A model generated the notes under the pieces. That model made no database searches and was not told the origin of the DNA. It was given only the letters and a program-made list of their open reading frames with translations. A DNA stretch of 59,448 nt from Alphaproteobacteria bacterium PA4 (GTDB lineage: Bacteria > Pseudomonadota > Alphaproteobacteria > Sphingomonadales > Sphingomonadaceae). The position numbers were made by a program, and so were the translations under genes. How positions within the stretch are numbered: the first letter of the stretch is position 1; every line of letters begins with the position of its first letter. Shown one piece after another: positions 36,365-45,963 of the stretch. The DNA is taken from positions 1-59,448 of the forward strand of contig NKIQ01000020.1 in assembly GCA_002256005.1 (NCBI GenBank), in the 5' to 3' direction.

Positions 36365-37105
36365 TTAGGAATAGCACGCTGCAACAAAGGTCAGGCCGTC
36401 CGGCGGTGCATTGAGACCAAGAGCGGTGCGGTCGCACGCCAGCAATGCCGCCCGCAGATCCGCAGCCGTCCAGCGGCCCTGCCCGACCAGTTTGAGACAG
36501 CCGGTCATCGATCGCACCTGATGATGAAGGAAGGAGCGCGCTGCCACTTCGATGATCACCTGTTCGCCGTCGCGATGCACGGCCAGGCGATCGAGCGTTT
36601 TCACCGGTGATGCCGATTGACAATGTGCAGAGCGGAACGTGGTGAAATCATGCCGGCCGACCAGCAACTGCGCTGCGGCGTGCATGGCATCGGCATCAAG
36701 GGGTGCCGGCACCCGCCACATCAGACCGGCCTGCCAGGTCAACCGGGCCCGGCGATTGAGGATGACATAGCGATAGGCGCGCCCGGTGCAGGAAAACCGC
36801 GCATGAAAATCCGGCTCGGCCTCGACACAGTCGAGCACAGTGACCGGCTGCGGGCGGAGATGGTGGTTGATCGCCTCCATCAGCCGGAACGGCATGAAGG
36901 GCCGATCCATGTCGAAATGCGCCACCATGGCGGCGGCATGCACGCCGGCATCCGTGCGCCCGGCGCCATGCACGGCGATGGCCTCGCCGCTGATCGCCTG
37001 CAGCGCCGCTTCCAATGCCCCCTGCACGCTGGGACCGCTGTGCTGGCGCTGCCAGCCCTGAAACGGCCGGCCATCGAATTCGACCGTGATCCGCCAGCGC
37101 GTCAT
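36365..37105 (-). CDS. truA: tRNA pseudouridine(38-40) synthase TruA
   Basis: A 246-residue protein with [14 protein letters not shown], catalytic GRTDAGVHA and [27 protein letters not shown]. It isomerises uridines 38-40 in tRNA anticodon arms. The ATG overlaps the fmt stop (ATGA). Confidence 0.96.
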   Translation of the reverse strand: MTRWRITVEFDGRPFQGWQRQHSGPSVQGALEAALQAISGEAIAVHGAGRTDAGVHAAAMVAHFDMDRPFMPFRLMEAINHHLRPQPVTVLDCVEAEPDFHARFSCTGRAYRYVILNRRARLTWQAGLMWRVPAPLDADAMHAAAQLLVGRHDFTTFRSAHCQSASPVKTLDRLAVHRDGEQVIIEVAARSFLHHQVRSMTGCLKLVGQGRWTAADLRAALLACDRTALGLNAPPDGLTFVAACYS

Positions 37106-38001
37106 GCCAGGATCCGAGATCCCGGCGGCACCGTCCAGCCGTTGAGCAGCGCCCTGACCGGCATGGCCGGCTTGCCGGGGCGCTGCACGAGCCGCGGTTG
37201 CAGCACGCCGTCCGCCGTGCCGATGGCGAGTTCGGCCCCGATCACGCCGGGTGCAAGATCGCCGGGGATCACATCGGCGGCGAGGATCTTGAGGCGTTCG
37301 CCCAGGATTTCGCACCAGGCGCCGGGCGCTGGATTGTAGGCGCGCACGGCGCGTTCCAGCGCCACCGCCGACGCGGTGAAATCCAGCCGCGCCTCGGCCT
37401 TGCTGATCTTGGGCGCCAGCGTCACACCGGCCTCGGGCTGCGGCACCGGCGCTGGGGGCGTGGTCAGCGTTTCGACCATCAGTCGCGCCCCCATCGCGGC
37501 CAGTTCCACCGTCAATTCGCCCGCCGTCTTGCCCGCCGTCGGCGTTGCGTCCTTCAGCAGCATCGGCCCGGTGTCGAGCCCTGCCTCCATCTGCATGATG
37601 GTGATACCGGTTTCGGCGTCGCCGGCGAGGATGGCCCGCTGGATGGGGGCAGCACCGCGCCAGCGCGGCAACAGGCTGCCGTGGACGTTGAGACAGCCCC
37701 GCACCGGCGCATCGAGGACCGGCTGCGGCAGCAGCAGGCCATAGGCAGCGACCACGGCGACATCGGCGCCCAGTGCCGCAAATTCGGCCTGTGCATCCAG
37801 CGTCTTCAGGGTGCGGGGTGTCAGCACCGGCAGACCGAGCGCCTCGGCACGCAGATGCACGGCCGACTTCATCAGCGCCTTGCCGCGCCCGGCCGGCTGC
37901 GGCGCGCGGGTATAGACGGCGGCAATCGCGTGCCCTGCCGCCACCAACGCATCGAGCGTCGGCACGGCAAAGGGCGGTGTTCCCATGAAAATGATACGCA
38001 T
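37102..38001 (-). CDS. fmt: Methionyl-tRNA formyltransferase
   Basis: A 299-residue protein. [20 protein letters not shown], the formyl-THF site [20 protein letters not shown] and [12 protein letters not shown] are all canonical; the C-terminal OB-fold follows residue 205. It formylates initiator Met-tRNA. The def gene, a frequent partner, is not adjacent. It lies 60 bases downstream of pal. Confidence 0.96.
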   Translation of the reverse strand: MRIIFMGTPPFAVPTLDALVAAGHAIAAVYTRAPQPAGRGKALMKSAVHLRAEALGLPVLTPRTLKTLDAQAEFAALGADVAVVAAYGLLLPQPVLDAPVRGCLNVHGSLLPRWRGAAPIQRAILAGDAETGITIMQMEAGLDTGPMLLKDATPTAGKTAGELTVELAAMGARLMVETLTTPPAPVPQPEAGVTLAPKISKAEARLDFTASAVALERAVRAYNPAPGAWCEILGERLKILAADVIPGDLAPGVIGAELAIGTADGVLQPRLVQRPGKPAMPVRALLNGWTVPPGSRILA

Positions 38002-38060
38002 GCCGCCCTGTTAGGGGCGATGGCAGGCGGCCCGCAAGCCCGTTGCGGTGCGCCTGTCGC

Positions 38061-38612
38061 TCAGTTCCCCGCCACCACCGTCACGGCGCGGCGGTTCTGC
38101 GCCCAGGCGGCTTCATCGCTGCCATCGGCGGCCGGACGTTCCTTGCCATAGCTGATGGTGGTCATGCGGCTGGTATCGACGCCCTGCGCAGCAAGGAAGT
38201 TCTTGGCGGCGGTGGCGCGACGATCGCCGAGTGCGAGATTATATTCGCGGGTGCCGCGTTCGTCGGAATGGCCTTCCACCGTCACGCGCACCTGCGGATA
38301 GCGCGCCAGCCATTCGGCCTGCTTGCCGAGGACGGTGCGGGCGTCCTCGTCCAGTTCATAGCTGTCATAGGCGAACAGCACATGATCGGCGCCGGCCTGG
38401 GCAACGAAATCGGCAGCGGAGCCGGGCACATTGGTATTGCTCACGGTGGCCGGCGGTGCTTCACCGGTGGTGGTCGCCGGCGGCTGCGTGGTCGGCGTCA
38501 CCGTTGTCGCCGTCGTCGGCTGCGGCGGCAGATCCTTCTTCTTGGTGGCGCAGGCGGACACGCCGAGTGCCAGCACGGCAACCAGCGGAAGGGCCAGAGA
38601 ACGCTGCAACAT
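38061..38612 (-). CDS. pal: Peptidoglycan-associated lipoprotein Pal
   Basis: A 183-residue lipoprotein with lipobox GVSAC, a Pro/Thr-rich linker ([17 protein letters not shown]), and an OmpA-like domain ([39 protein letters not shown]) that binds peptidoglycan. ATG 38612 has AAAGG at good spacing; ATG 38627 is an alternative. Follows tolB by about 60 bases. Confidence 0.95.
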   Translation of the reverse strand: MLQRSLALPLVAVLALGVSACATKKKDLPPQPTTATTVTPTTQPPATTTGEAPPATVSNTNVPGSAADFVAQAGADHVLFAYDSYELDEDARTVLGKQAEWLARYPQVRVTVEGHSDERGTREYNLALGDRRATAAKNFLAAQGVDTSRMTTISYGKERPAADGSDEAAWAQNRRAVTVVAGN

Positions 38613-38671
38613 AGCCAAACCTTTCATCTTCAACACATGCCCCGCGGGGCCGACATTAGCCGCTCTCCCGG

Positions 38672-39988
38672 TCAGGGCAAGAGCGGGCTCCAGGCCGGAT
38701 CGGAACCATCGAGCGGTGTCCCCAGCTTGCGTTCGTTCTGGCCGCTGAGATCGACCGACCAGAGATCGACCGGACCACCGCGCGCCGAGCGGAAAAAGGC
38801 GATGACGCGGCCATTGGGCGACCAGGTCGGGCCTTCGTCCTGATAGGCATTGGTCAGCAGCCTCTCGCCACTGCCATCGGGCCTCATGACACCGATCGAA
38901 AAGCGGCCGCCACCCAATCGGGTGAAGGCGATCAGATCGCCGCGCGGGCTCCACACCGGCGTCGCGGCGCGACCTTCGCCGAAACTGATGCGCTGCTGGC
39001 CACTGCCATCGGCATTCATCACATAGAGCTGCTGGGTGCCGCCGCGATCGCTTTCGAAGACGATGCGGCTGCCATCGGGGGAATAGCTCGGTGCCGTGTC
39101 GATGCCGGGCTGGCTGGTCAGCCGGGTCAGCTTGCGGCTGGCAATTTCGAGCCGATAGACATCGGTGTTGCCGCCAACCGACATCGAGAAAATGAGATTG
39201 CCGCCATCGGGCGAAAAGCGCGGCGCAAAGCTCATGTTGGGGAAATCGCCGATGGCCTGTTGGCGGCCACTGCCCAGCGTATAGAGCCAGACGCGCGGGC
39301 GATTGCCCTCGAACGACATATAGGTGATCGTCTGCTGGTTGGGCGCGAACCGCGGCGTCAGCACCAGATTCTGGCCCGACGTGAGGAACCGATGCCCGGC
39401 GCCATCCTGGTCCATCACCGCCAGCCGCTTGATGCGCTTCGTCTTCGGCCCGGTTTCGGAGACATAGACAATGCGGCTGTCGAAATAGCCGGTTTCACCG
39501 GTCAACCGCGCATAAACGAGATCGGCGCATTTGTGGGCGGCGCGGCGCCAGCCGGCGGCAGTGGTGACGAAACCCTGCCGCGCCAGTTCCTCGGCCGAAA
39601 ACACGTCATAGGCGTAGCAGCCGACGGTGATGCTGCCATCGGGATTGACGGTGACGCTGCCGGTGACCAGCGCCTGGGCGGCGATGGTGCGCCAGCTGGC
39701 AAATTCCGGACGCAGCACATCGGGCATTTCGACGGTGCTGGTATAGGCGGTGGGATCAAGGGGACGGAACAGGCCCGAAGATTTCAGATCATTGGCGATG
39801 ACCTGGGCAACGCGCCCGCCGATTTCGGCAGTGGTACCGGCCTCGGTCGGCGTCGCCGCCGGCGTGGCAAAGCCCGGCACGGCAATCGGCAGCGGCTGGG
39901 CGATGCCGGAATTGATGTCCACCCGGATGGGGGCAGCGGCGGCGGCGGTGGCGGCCAGCAGGGCGGCAATGGGGAACAGGATACGCAT
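38672..39988 (-). CDS. tolB: Tol-Pal system beta-propeller protein TolB
   Basis: A 438-residue periplasmic protein with a signal peptide (1-20). An N-terminal D1 domain is followed by a six-bladed propeller with repeated [18 protein letters not shown]-type blades. It links TolA and Pal. The gene lies on the opposite strand from, and 6.3 kb beyond, tolQRA. Confidence 0.95.
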   Translation of the reverse strand: MRILFPIAALLAATAAAAAPIRVDINSGIAQPLPIAVPGFATPAATPTEAGTTAEIGGRVAQVIANDLKSSGLFRPLDPTAYTSTVEMPDVLRPEFASWRTIAAQALVTGSVTVNPDGSITVGCYAYDVFSAEELARQGFVTTAAGWRRAAHKCADLVYARLTGETGYFDSRIVYVSETGPKTKRIKRLAVMDQDGAGHRFLTSGQNLVLTPRFAPNQQTITYMSFEGNRPRVWLYTLGSGRQQAIGDFPNMSFAPRFSPDGGNLIFSMSVGGNTDVYRLEIASRKLTRLTSQPGIDTAPSYSPDGSRIVFESDRGGTQQLYVMNADGSGQQRISFGEGRAATPVWSPRGDLIAFTRLGGGRFSIGVMRPDGSGERLLTNAYQDEGPTWSPNGRVIAFFRSARGGPVDLWSVDLSGQNERKLGTPLDGSDPAWSPLLP

Positions 39989-40030
39989 GAGCAATGTGTA
40001 GCATCGCCGCCGCGCGGGTGAAACCGGCTT

Positions 40031-40378
40031 TCAGCAGGCAATCCGGGCGTAACGGCGCACGGCGGCACCCAACGCGATCATCCGGCACGAGACATCCACG
40101 CCATTCACGGTAACCCGCGCCAGCAGGCGACCATAATCATCGCGGCCCTGCGGCAACACCCGCACCGGGCGTATCTGCAACAGCCGGCGCAGCGCGTCGC
40201 GGCTGGCGGCACCATCACCCGGCGTGCAATAGCGACCGGGGTTGCAGTGGCCGGGCAGTTCCGGTGCATCGATCCCGACCAGTCGAATCCGCCCATCGAT
40301 GTTGCGGCAACGCATGGTATCGCCATCGGACGCAGTCGGACCTTCGCAGACGATCGCAGGCGGCAGGTAGGCGGGCAT
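40031..40378 (-). CDS. Thermonuclease-family (SNase-like) protein
   Basis: A 115-residue staphylococcal-nuclease-like domain: DGDTMRC, IRLVGIDAPELPGHCN and GRDDYGRLLARVTVNG give the OB fold with the usual Asp and Arg positions. No clear signal peptide from this start; an in-frame ATG at 40402 adds eight residues. It lies just before the tRNA gene on the other strand. Confidence 0.8.
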   Translation of the reverse strand: MPAYLPPAIVCEGPTASDGDTMRCRNIDGRIRLVGIDAPELPGHCNPGRYCTPGDGAASRDALRRLLQIRPVRVLPQGRDDYGRLLARVTVNGVDVSCRMIALGAAVRRYARIAC

Positions 40379-40465
40379 GTCCGCTTTCTGGCGATGAAAC
40401 ATGCGCTGCGCAATGTGTTGACCATGGCACGACCCCGCGACTATAGGGGCCGTCCATTCGCGCAT

Positions 40466-40542
40466 GGCAGCGTAGCTCAGTTGGTGAGAGCGCCGGATTC
40501 ATAACCCGGAGGTCGGCAGTTCAAATCTGCCCGCTGCTACCA
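40466..40542 (+). tRNA. tRNA-Met (CAT anticodon)
   Basis: Seventy-seven bases with encoded CCA. Acceptor stem GGCAGCG/CGCTGCT, D arm GCTC...GAGC, anticodon loop TTCATAA and T arm GGCAG TTCAAAT CTGCC all fold. The first acceptor pair is G-T, and the last anticodon-stem pair would be A-C. The body is not of initiator type, so elongator Met is the best call; a modified Ile (k2C) tRNA cannot be excluded. Confidence 0.93.
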
Positions 40543-40612
40543 TGGCGAAACCCCCGCCCCCGCCCCAGCGACAGCAATAGGCAAGCGCCGCGGCGCTGCC
40601 TATGAGGGGCGC

Positions 40613-41557
40613 ATGACTGACTCCCCCACTCCGCGCTGGTCTCTTGTCGTGCATGGCGGCTCCGGCCGTCTCAACCGCGCCAATGTTTCGATTGAAACCG
40701 ATGCCGGCTACCGCGCCGGACTGGCGGCGGCGCTGGCGGCAGGGGCCGCCATTCTCGAGCAGGATGGCGATGCGGTGTCCGCGGTGGAAGCCGCCGTACG
40801 CGTGCTGGAGGATGATCCGCACTTCAACGCCGGCCGCGGTGCCGTGTTCACCGCCGAGGGCCGCAACGAGCTCGACGCCGCCATCATGGACGGGACCAGC
40901 CGTGCCGCCGGGGCCGTTGCCGGCGTCACCCGTACCCGCAACCCGATCCGCCTCGCCCGCGCCGTGATGGCGGACAGCCCGCATGTACTGCTCGCTCGCG
41001 ACGGCGCCGATGTCTTTGCGCTGGAACAGGGGCTGGAACAGGTCGAACCGGGCTGGTTCCGGGTGGAAGAACGCTGGCAGGCGCTGCAGGCAATGAAGGC
41101 CGCGGCGGCGCGCGGCGAATCGCTGTTCGACAAGACGCTGAAATACGGCACGGTCGGCGCTGTCGCCCGCGATGCGGCCGGGCACGTCGCCGCAGCCACT
41201 TCCACCGGCGGGCTGACCGGCAAGCGCTGGGGCCGCATCGGCGATTCGCCGCTGATCGGTGCCGGCACCTGGGCCGATGATCGCAGCGTCGCCGTCTCCG
41301 CCACCGGATCGGGCGAGGATTTCATCCGCCTTGCCGCCGCGCACGAGATCAGCGCCCGGGTGCGGATGCTCGGCGAAGCCCCGCAGGCGGCGGCCGACCA
41401 TGTCCTTGCCGAACTGCGCGCTGTCGACGGCGATGGCGGCATCATCTTCGCCGGCCATGAAGGCAGCTGCGGCTGGAGTTTCAACACGCCGTCGATGCTG
41501 CGCGGGCGGGTAACGGCGGGCGGCGCTGCCGAGGTACGGATCTACGACGACGAGTGA
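40613..41557 (+). CDS. Isoaspartyl peptidase / L-asparaginase (plant type, Ntn hydrolase)
   Basis: A 314-residue precursor. WSLVVHGGSGRL at the start, HFNAGRGAVFTAEGRNELDAAIMDG, and the self-cleavage site before Thr in KYGTVGAVARDAAGH, followed by STGGLTGKRWGRIGDSPLIGAGTWAD. The Thr becomes the N-terminal nucleophile after autoproteolysis. It hydrolyses isoaspartyl dipeptides and asparagine in the cytoplasm. Confidence 0.94.
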   Translation: MTDSPTPRWSLVVHGGSGRLNRANVSIETDAGYRAGLAAALAAGAAILEQDGDAVSAVEAAVRVLEDDPHFNAGRGAVFTAEGRNELDAAIMDGTSRAAGAVAGVTRTRNPIRLARAVMADSPHVLLARDGADVFALEQGLEQVEPGWFRVEERWQALQAMKAAAARGESLFDKTLKYGTVGAVARDAAGHVAAATSTGGLTGKRWGRIGDSPLIGAGTWADDRSVAVSATGSGEDFIRLAAAHEISARVRMLGEAPQAAADHVLAELRAVDGDGGIIFAGHEGSCGWSFNTPSMLRGRVTAGGAAEVRIYDDE

Positions 41558-41563
41558 CGGTAG

Positions 41564-41920
41564 CTAGGTCCCGGCGATTGGCCTGATCTCGATCACGCTC
41601 GGCCCCGGCATGGGATTGGGGCAACGCTGAACCCAGGCGGTGGCTTCGTCGAGGTCCTTGACCTCCCAGAGCCAGAAGCCGGCGACCAGGTCTTCGGCTG
41701 GCAAGAACGGGCCAGTGCTGACAGCGCGCGCGCTGCCATCGAAGCGGACGCGCCGCGCTCCCGCGCTCGGCTCCAGGCCCGCCGCCATCAGCAACACGCC
41801 GGCGGCGCGCAGTTCGTCGTTGAAACGGCCCATTGCCGCCATCATCGCCTCGGTCCAATCGAGCGGCATTGCCTCGGTCTCGCTCTCTTCGGTTGCCTTG
41901 ACCAGCACCAGTACCTGCAT
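41564..41920 (-). CDS. YCII-related domain protein
   Basis: A 118-residue ferredoxin-like protein: MQVLVLVKATEESE, TGPFLPAEDLVAGFWLWEVKDLDEATAWVQRCP and a C-terminal EIRPI fit the YciI/DGPF family. GGGAGG lies six bases before ATG 41920. Unlike the copy at 3016, no sigma factor accompanies it. Convergent with the asparaginase gene. Confidence 0.8.
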   Translation of the reverse strand: MQVLVLVKATEESETEAMPLDWTEAMMAAMGRFNDELRAAGVLLMAAGLEPSAGARRVRFDGSARAVSTGPFLPAEDLVAGFWLWEVKDLDEATAWVQRCPNPMPGPSVIEIRPIAGT

Positions 41921-42015
41921 CATTGGCCTCCCATCCCTGCCCTGCACGCATAGCCGACACCGGCCATGGCCGCCATGCTTGCCAGCCGCGCGCCACCGCC
42001 GCCATAAGACAGCGG

Positions 42016-42816
42016 ATGACCAGCCCGCAGCCGTCCCGCGTGTCGATCGACCGCCTCACCGTCATCGGCCTGGTGCTGCTGTTGCTGCCGATGCTTACGA
42101 TGCTGCACGAAATCGGCGGCCATGCCGCAGCCTGCCTTGCGGTCGGCGGTGACCTCAGGGCCATCGGCGCCTTTTACGTCGATTGCAGCACCACGACGCC
42201 GCTGGCGCGCCGGATCGTTGTCGGCGCCGGGGTTTCCGCGGATATGGTCATTGCCGTGCTGGCCTGGCGCGCCTGGCGGGGCGCGCGCACACCGCTGGCG
42301 CAATTGCTGCTGTGGCTGGTCTGGACGGCCAAGGGCTTTGTCGCGATCGGTTATTTCGCCTTTTCGGGCCTTGTCGGCATCGGTGACCTGTCGCCGCGGG
42401 CGCTGCTGCTGCCTGAATCGTCGATGCTCGGCTGGCGGGTGTCGGCAGCGCTGATCGGGATCATCGGCTATCGCTGGGTGATGCTGCGCAGCGCCGCTGC
42501 CGCCCGGCACATGCTGGGCGGGGGCAGCGATGGCGTGGTCACACAGCAGTGGCTGGCCTGGGGCTTCTATGCCGCCATGGGTGGCAGCGCGCTGGTCGTC
42601 GGGGCGCTCAACCCCCTTGGGCTGGGTGTCATGCTGCAATCGGCGGCGGCATCGACGCTTGGCGGCCTCGCCGGCTTCATCGGCATTGCCCGGATGGCGG
42701 ACAAGGATGGAGCGGGGGCGGATTTCGTCGTGCCGCGCCACTGGCCGCTGATCGGCGCCGGCTTCGCGATGTTCGCCGCCTATGCCGCCGTGCTGGGGCC
42801 GACCCTGCGATTCTGA
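42016..42816 (+). CDS. Multi-pass membrane protein with HExxxH motif (M50-like?)
   Basis: A 266-residue protein with about six membrane helices. The first helix ends in LHEIGGHAAACLAVGG (H31, E32, H36). Site-2-protease metallopeptidases have HExxH at the equivalent place; here one extra Gly makes HExxxH. No NPDG or second metal-ligand motif is evident. It may be a catalytically altered M50 relative or an unrelated membrane protein. Confidence 0.6.
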   Translation: MTSPQPSRVSIDRLTVIGLVLLLLPMLTMLHEIGGHAAACLAVGGDLRAIGAFYVDCSTTTPLARRIVVGAGVSADMVIAVLAWRAWRGARTPLAQLLLWLVWTAKGFVAIGYFAFSGLVGIGDLSPRALLLPESSMLGWRVSAALIGIIGYRWVMLRSAAAARHMLGGGSDGVVTQQWLAWGFYAAMGGSALVVGALNPLGLGVMLQSAAASTLGGLAGFIGIARMADKDGAGADFVVPRHWPLIGAGFAMFAAYAAVLGPTLRF

Positions 42817-42906
42817 GCCGCAACAGGCCTTCCCAAAGCCGCTAGTGGCCAAGCGCGCCGCGCCCCGCTAGATTGACGCAAACGTAAAGCCCAAAGGACG
42901 CCCCCG

Positions 42907-43875
42907 ATGTCGATGCCCGCCGCCTTCCAGAACCGCCTGTCGATCCCGGTCATCGGTTCGCCGCTGTTCATCATCTCGGGGCCGGAGCTGGTGATGGCGC
43001 AGTGCCGCGCCGGCATCATCGGCAGCTTTCCCAGCCTGAACGCCCGGCCGCTGCCGCAGTTCGAGGAATGGCTGCAACGCCTGTCGACCGAGCTCGGCCC
43101 TGATGACGCGCCCTATGCCGTCAACCTCATCGTCCACAAGTCCAACGACCGGCTGATGGACGATCTGGCATTGTGCGTGAAGTACAAGGTGCCGATGATC
43201 ATCACGTCTCTGGGCGCCCGCGAGGATGTCAACGAGGCCATCCATTCCTATGGCGGCATCGTCATGCACGACATCATCAGCAACAAGTTCGCCATGAAAG
43301 CGATCGAAAAGGGCGCCGATGGCCTGATCGCCGTTGCCGCCGGCGCCGGTGGCCATGCCGGCACCATCTCGCCCTTCGCGCTGATCCAGGAAATCCGCGA
43401 ATGGTTCGATGGCCCGCTGGCGCTGTCGGGCAGCATCGCCAATGGCGCCGCCGTACTGGCCGCCGAAGCCATGGGCGCCGATTTCGGCTATATCGGCAGC
43501 GCCTTCATCGCCACCGCCGAAGCCCGCGCCGTGCCCGGCTACAAGGACATGATCGTCGACAGTGCCGCCGCCGACATCGTCTATTCCAACCTGTTCACTG
43601 GCGTGCACGGCAATTATCTGCGCCCGTCCATCGTCAACGCCGGCATGGACCCCGATGCGCTGCCGACCAGCGACCCCAGCGCGATGAACTTCGGCAGCGG
43701 CGGCAATACCGACGCCAAGGCATGGAAGGACATCTGGGGCTGCGGCCAGGGCATCGGCGCCATCAAGGCCGTCGTCCCGGCCGGTGAGCTCGTCGCCCGG
43801 CTGGTCCGCGAATATGATGCGGCCAAGGCGCGGCTGAACGGCGGCAACGCCGCGCTGCGCATGGCCGCCGAATGA
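42907..43875 (+). CDS. Nitronate monooxygenase family flavoprotein
   Basis: A 322-residue TIM-barrel FMN enzyme: IGSPLFIISGPELVMAQCRAG, AAGAGGHAGTISPFALI (active-site His region) and LALSGSIANGAAVLAAEAMGADFGYIGS (phosphate binding). It oxidises alkyl nitronates or related compounds; several family members have other substrates. Confidence 0.92.
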   Translation: MSMPAAFQNRLSIPVIGSPLFIISGPELVMAQCRAGIIGSFPSLNARPLPQFEEWLQRLSTELGPDDAPYAVNLIVHKSNDRLMDDLALCVKYKVPMIITSLGAREDVNEAIHSYGGIVMHDIISNKFAMKAIEKGADGLIAVAAGAGGHAGTISPFALIQEIREWFDGPLALSGSIANGAAVLAAEAMGADFGYIGSAFIATAEARAVPGYKDMIVDSAAADIVYSNLFTGVHGNYLRPSIVNAGMDPDALPTSDPSAMNFGSGGNTDAKAWKDIWGCGQGIGAIKAVVPAGELVARLVREYDAAKARLNGGNAALRMAAE

Positions 43876-43991
43876 TGCGCGATGGCGAACTGACCGGCAT
43901 GGGGCGGGCCGCGTGGCTGATGGGCGCGCTGCTGGTCGGCCTGTGCAGCCAGTGGTGCATCAACTACGGGGTTTGCGCGCTTCCGCTGTAA
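43872..43991 (+). CDS. Small hydrophobic peptide coupled to nitronate monooxygenase
   Basis: A 39-residue frame whose ATG overlaps the preceding stop (ATGA). It encodes MMRDGELTGMGRAAWLMGAL and then a Cys-containing hydrophobic stretch. The overlap and absence of other content support coding; no homologue is recalled. Confidence 0.4.
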   Translation: MMRDGELTGMGRAAWLMGALLVGLCSQWCINYGVCALPL

Positions 43992-43995
43992 TTTT

Positions 43996-44022
43996 CCACC
44001 TCTCCCTCAAGGGGAGAGGTGG
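43996..44022. terminator. Hairpin between convergent genes
   Basis: The stem CCACCTCTCC/GGAGAGGTGG encloses CTCAAGG. It lies three bases before the end of nuoF and after the small peptide gene. Neither strand has a true T-run. It is the same hairpin type as in the REP-like units. Confidence 0.5.
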
Positions 44023-44024
44023 GG

Positions 44025-45332
44025 TTACTCCGCGGCTACTGCCATCGCCGGCACCGCCACGAACCCCTTGCGACGCGCAATCCGGCGCTCGATTTCCGGC
44101 CGGAAATGCCGGATCAGGCCCTGGATAGGCCAGGCCGCGGCGTCGCCCAGCGCGCAGATGGTGTGACCCTCGATTTCGGTGGTCACTTCCAGCAGCAGGT
44201 CGATCTCGTGCGGTTCGGCATCGCCGGTGACGAGGCGTTCCATCACCCGCCACATCCAGCCGGTGCCTTCGCGGCACGGCGTGCACTGACCGCAGCTTTC
44301 ATGCTTGTAGAAATAGCTGAGCCGGGCAATGGCGCGGACGATATCGGTGGATTTGTCCATGACGATGACGGCGGCGGTGCCAAGGCCGGATTTCAGGTCA
44401 CGCAGGCCATCGAAATCCATCGGCGCATCGATGATCTGGTCGGCCGGCACCAGCGGCACCGACGAGCCGCCGGGGATGACGGCGAGCAGATTGTCCCAGC
44501 CGCCTCGGATGCCGCCGCAATGCGTGTCGATCAGTTCGCGGAACGGCAGGCCCATCGCCTCCTCGACCACACACGGCCTGTTCACATGGCCGCTGATCTG
44601 GAACAGCTTGGTGCCTTCATTCTTCGGCCGGCCGATGGCGGCGAACCAGGCCGGGCCGCGCCGCAGAATGGTCGGCGCCACGGCAATGCTCTCGACATTG
44701 TTGACCGTCGTCGGGTTGCCATAAAGGCCGGCGCCGGCCGGGAACGGCGGCTTCAGGCGCGGCTGGCCCTTTTTGCCTTCCAGGCTTTCCAGCATCGCGG
44801 TTTCCTCGCCGCAGATATAGGCGCCGGCGCCGCGATGCACGACGACGTCGAAATCATAGCCGGACCCACAGGCATTCTTGCCGATAAGGCCGGCGGCATA
44901 GGCCTCACGCACCGCCGCAAACAGGGTTTCGGCCTCACGCACATATTCGCCGCGGATGTAGATGTAGGCAGCAACCGCGCGCATGGCGAAACCGGCGACC
45001 AGCGCGCCTTCGATCAGCTTGTGCGGATCATGGCGGATGATCTCGCGGTCCTTGCACGAGCCGGGTTCCGATTCATCCGCATTGATGACGAGATAGGAGG
45101 GCCGCGCCGGATTGGGCGTCTTCGGCATGAAGCTCCACTTCATGCCGGTGGGGAAGCCGGCGCCGCCGCGGCCGCGCAGGCCCGACGCCTTGATGGCATC
45201 AACGATTGCATCGGGGCCGAGCGCCAGCAGCGCCTTGGTATCTTCCCAATCGCCGCGCTTGCGGGCGTGTTCGAGGTTCCACGGCTGAAAGCCATAGAGA
45301 TTGGTAAAGATACGATCGCTGTCCGCGAGCAT
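44025..45332 (-). CDS. nuoF: NADH-quinone oxidoreductase subunit F
   Basis: A 435-residue Nuo[20 protein letters not shown] (NADH/FMN), [21 protein letters not shown] (FMN) and [20 protein letters not shown] with downstream [16 protein letters not shown] supply the four Cys of the N3 Fe-S cluster. It takes electrons from NADH in complex I. It is the last nuo gene in this cluster. Confidence 0.97.
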   Translation of the reverse strand: MLADSDRIFTNLYGFQPWNLEHARKRGDWEDTKALLALGPDAIVDAIKASGLRGRGGAGFPTGMKWSFMPKTPNPARPSYLVINADESEPGSCKDREIIRHDPHKLIEGALVAGFAMRAVAAYIYIRGEYVREAETLFAAVREAYAAGLIGKNACGSGYDFDVVVHRGAGAYICGEETAMLESLEGKKGQPRLKPPFPAGAGLYGNPTTVNNVESIAVAPTILRRGPAWFAAIGRPKNEGTKLFQISGHVNRPCVVEEAMGLPFRELIDTHCGGIRGGWDNLLAVIPGGSSVPLVPADQIIDAPMDFDGLRDLKSGLGTAAVIVMDKSTDIVRAIARLSYFYKHESCGQCTPCREGTGWMWRVMERLVTGDAEPHEIDLLLEVTTEIEGHTICALGDAAAWPIQGLIRHFRPEIERRIARRKGFVAVPAMAVAAE

Positions 45333-45359
45333 GGCCTGATCCTGAAACGGTTGCCCGAC

Positions 45360-45560
45360 TCAATCGGGCTTGCGGAGTTCTATCGCGGATGCGCGCTTGT
45401 CCAGCAACCAGCCAATCGCGAATGCGGCGACGCTGACCGCCAGCCAGACGGGGTTGCCGTTGCGCACGACAAACAGCAGCACCGTCGAAATCAGGCCGGT
45501 GACGATGGCAACCACCATCGCGATCATCGCATAGCGGCGCAGGCTGGCGACGGAGTTCAT
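45360..45560 (-). CDS. Small two-span membrane protein within the nuo cluster (66 residues)
   Basis: MNSVASLRRYAMIAMVVAIV begins the first helix; a second helix (NPVWLAVSVAAFAIGWLLD) follows a short loop. It overlaps the next small gene upstream by four bases (ATGA) and ends 27 bases before nuoF. Unknown function. Confidence 0.65.
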   Translation of the reverse strand: MNSVASLRRYAMIAMVVAIVTGLISTVLLFVVRNGNPVWLAVSVAAFAIGWLLDKRASAIELRKPD

Positions 45561-45775
45561 GTGTTGCGATCCCGATCGGCGCGCTGGCGCACGCCTTGGT
45601 TCATCAGCGCCCAGCCCCCGGCCAGTACGGCCAGTGCCGTTACCATGATGCCAAGTGCCGGGCCACCGCGCCCGCGCGCCCAGGCGGCAAAGGCCATCAG
45701 GCCGATGCCCAGTGCCAGCATCGAAACGCCCATCCCGGTCAGGATGGCGGGATGCATCGGCGGCGGCTTGGCCAT
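45557..45775 (-). CDS. Small two-span membrane protein within the nuo cluster (72 residues)
   Basis: MAKPPPMHPAILTGMGVSML starts helix 1; ALGIMVTALAVLAGGWALMNQG is helix 2, followed by a basic tail. The start overlaps the preceding gene stop by one base (TGATG). No family recognised. Confidence 0.65.
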   Translation of the reverse strand: MAKPPPMHPAILTGMGVSMLALGIGLMAFAAWARGRGGPALGIMVTALAVLAGGWALMNQGVRQRADRDRNT

Positions 45776-45963
45776 CAGCTGCGGTCGACGGTCTGGCCGA
45801 CGTTCTGGAAGAAGATGCTGACGACGATGGCCAGCATGCCGGCAATCACCAGCTTGGGATTTACCGCATTGCCCATCACCGTGTCGTACAGGCAACCGGC
45901 GAGCATGCCGCAACCGATCCCGCAGATCAGGGCGCTGATAAACTTCATTTCCTTGCTGATCAT
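45775..45963 (-). CDS. Small membrane protein within the nuo cluster (62 residues)
   Basis: MISKEMKFISALICGIGCGM, then Gly/Cys-rich first helix and a second helix PKLVIAGMLAIVVSIFFQNVG. The start overlaps the nuoE stop (ATGA); MKF at 45948 is an alternative start. Unknown function. Confidence 0.65.
   Translation of the reverse strand: MISKEMKFISALICGIGCGMLAGCLYDTVMGNAVNPKLVIAGMLAIVVSIFFQNVGQTVDRS

Noticed and set aside
36144-36368. 74-codon plus-strand frame in the gap before truA
   Set aside because: No ribosome-binding site and no recognisable pattern; the competing minus-strand frame has a better membrane helix, though it too is doubtful.
40466-40600. Integrated element at the tRNA-Met 3' end
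   Set aside because: No repeated tRNA 3' fragment, integrase or change of composition follows; the asparaginase gene begins 70 bases later.
44019-45821. 600-codon plus-strand frame opposite nuoF
   Set aside because: Shadow of nuoF and the small nuo-cluster genes.
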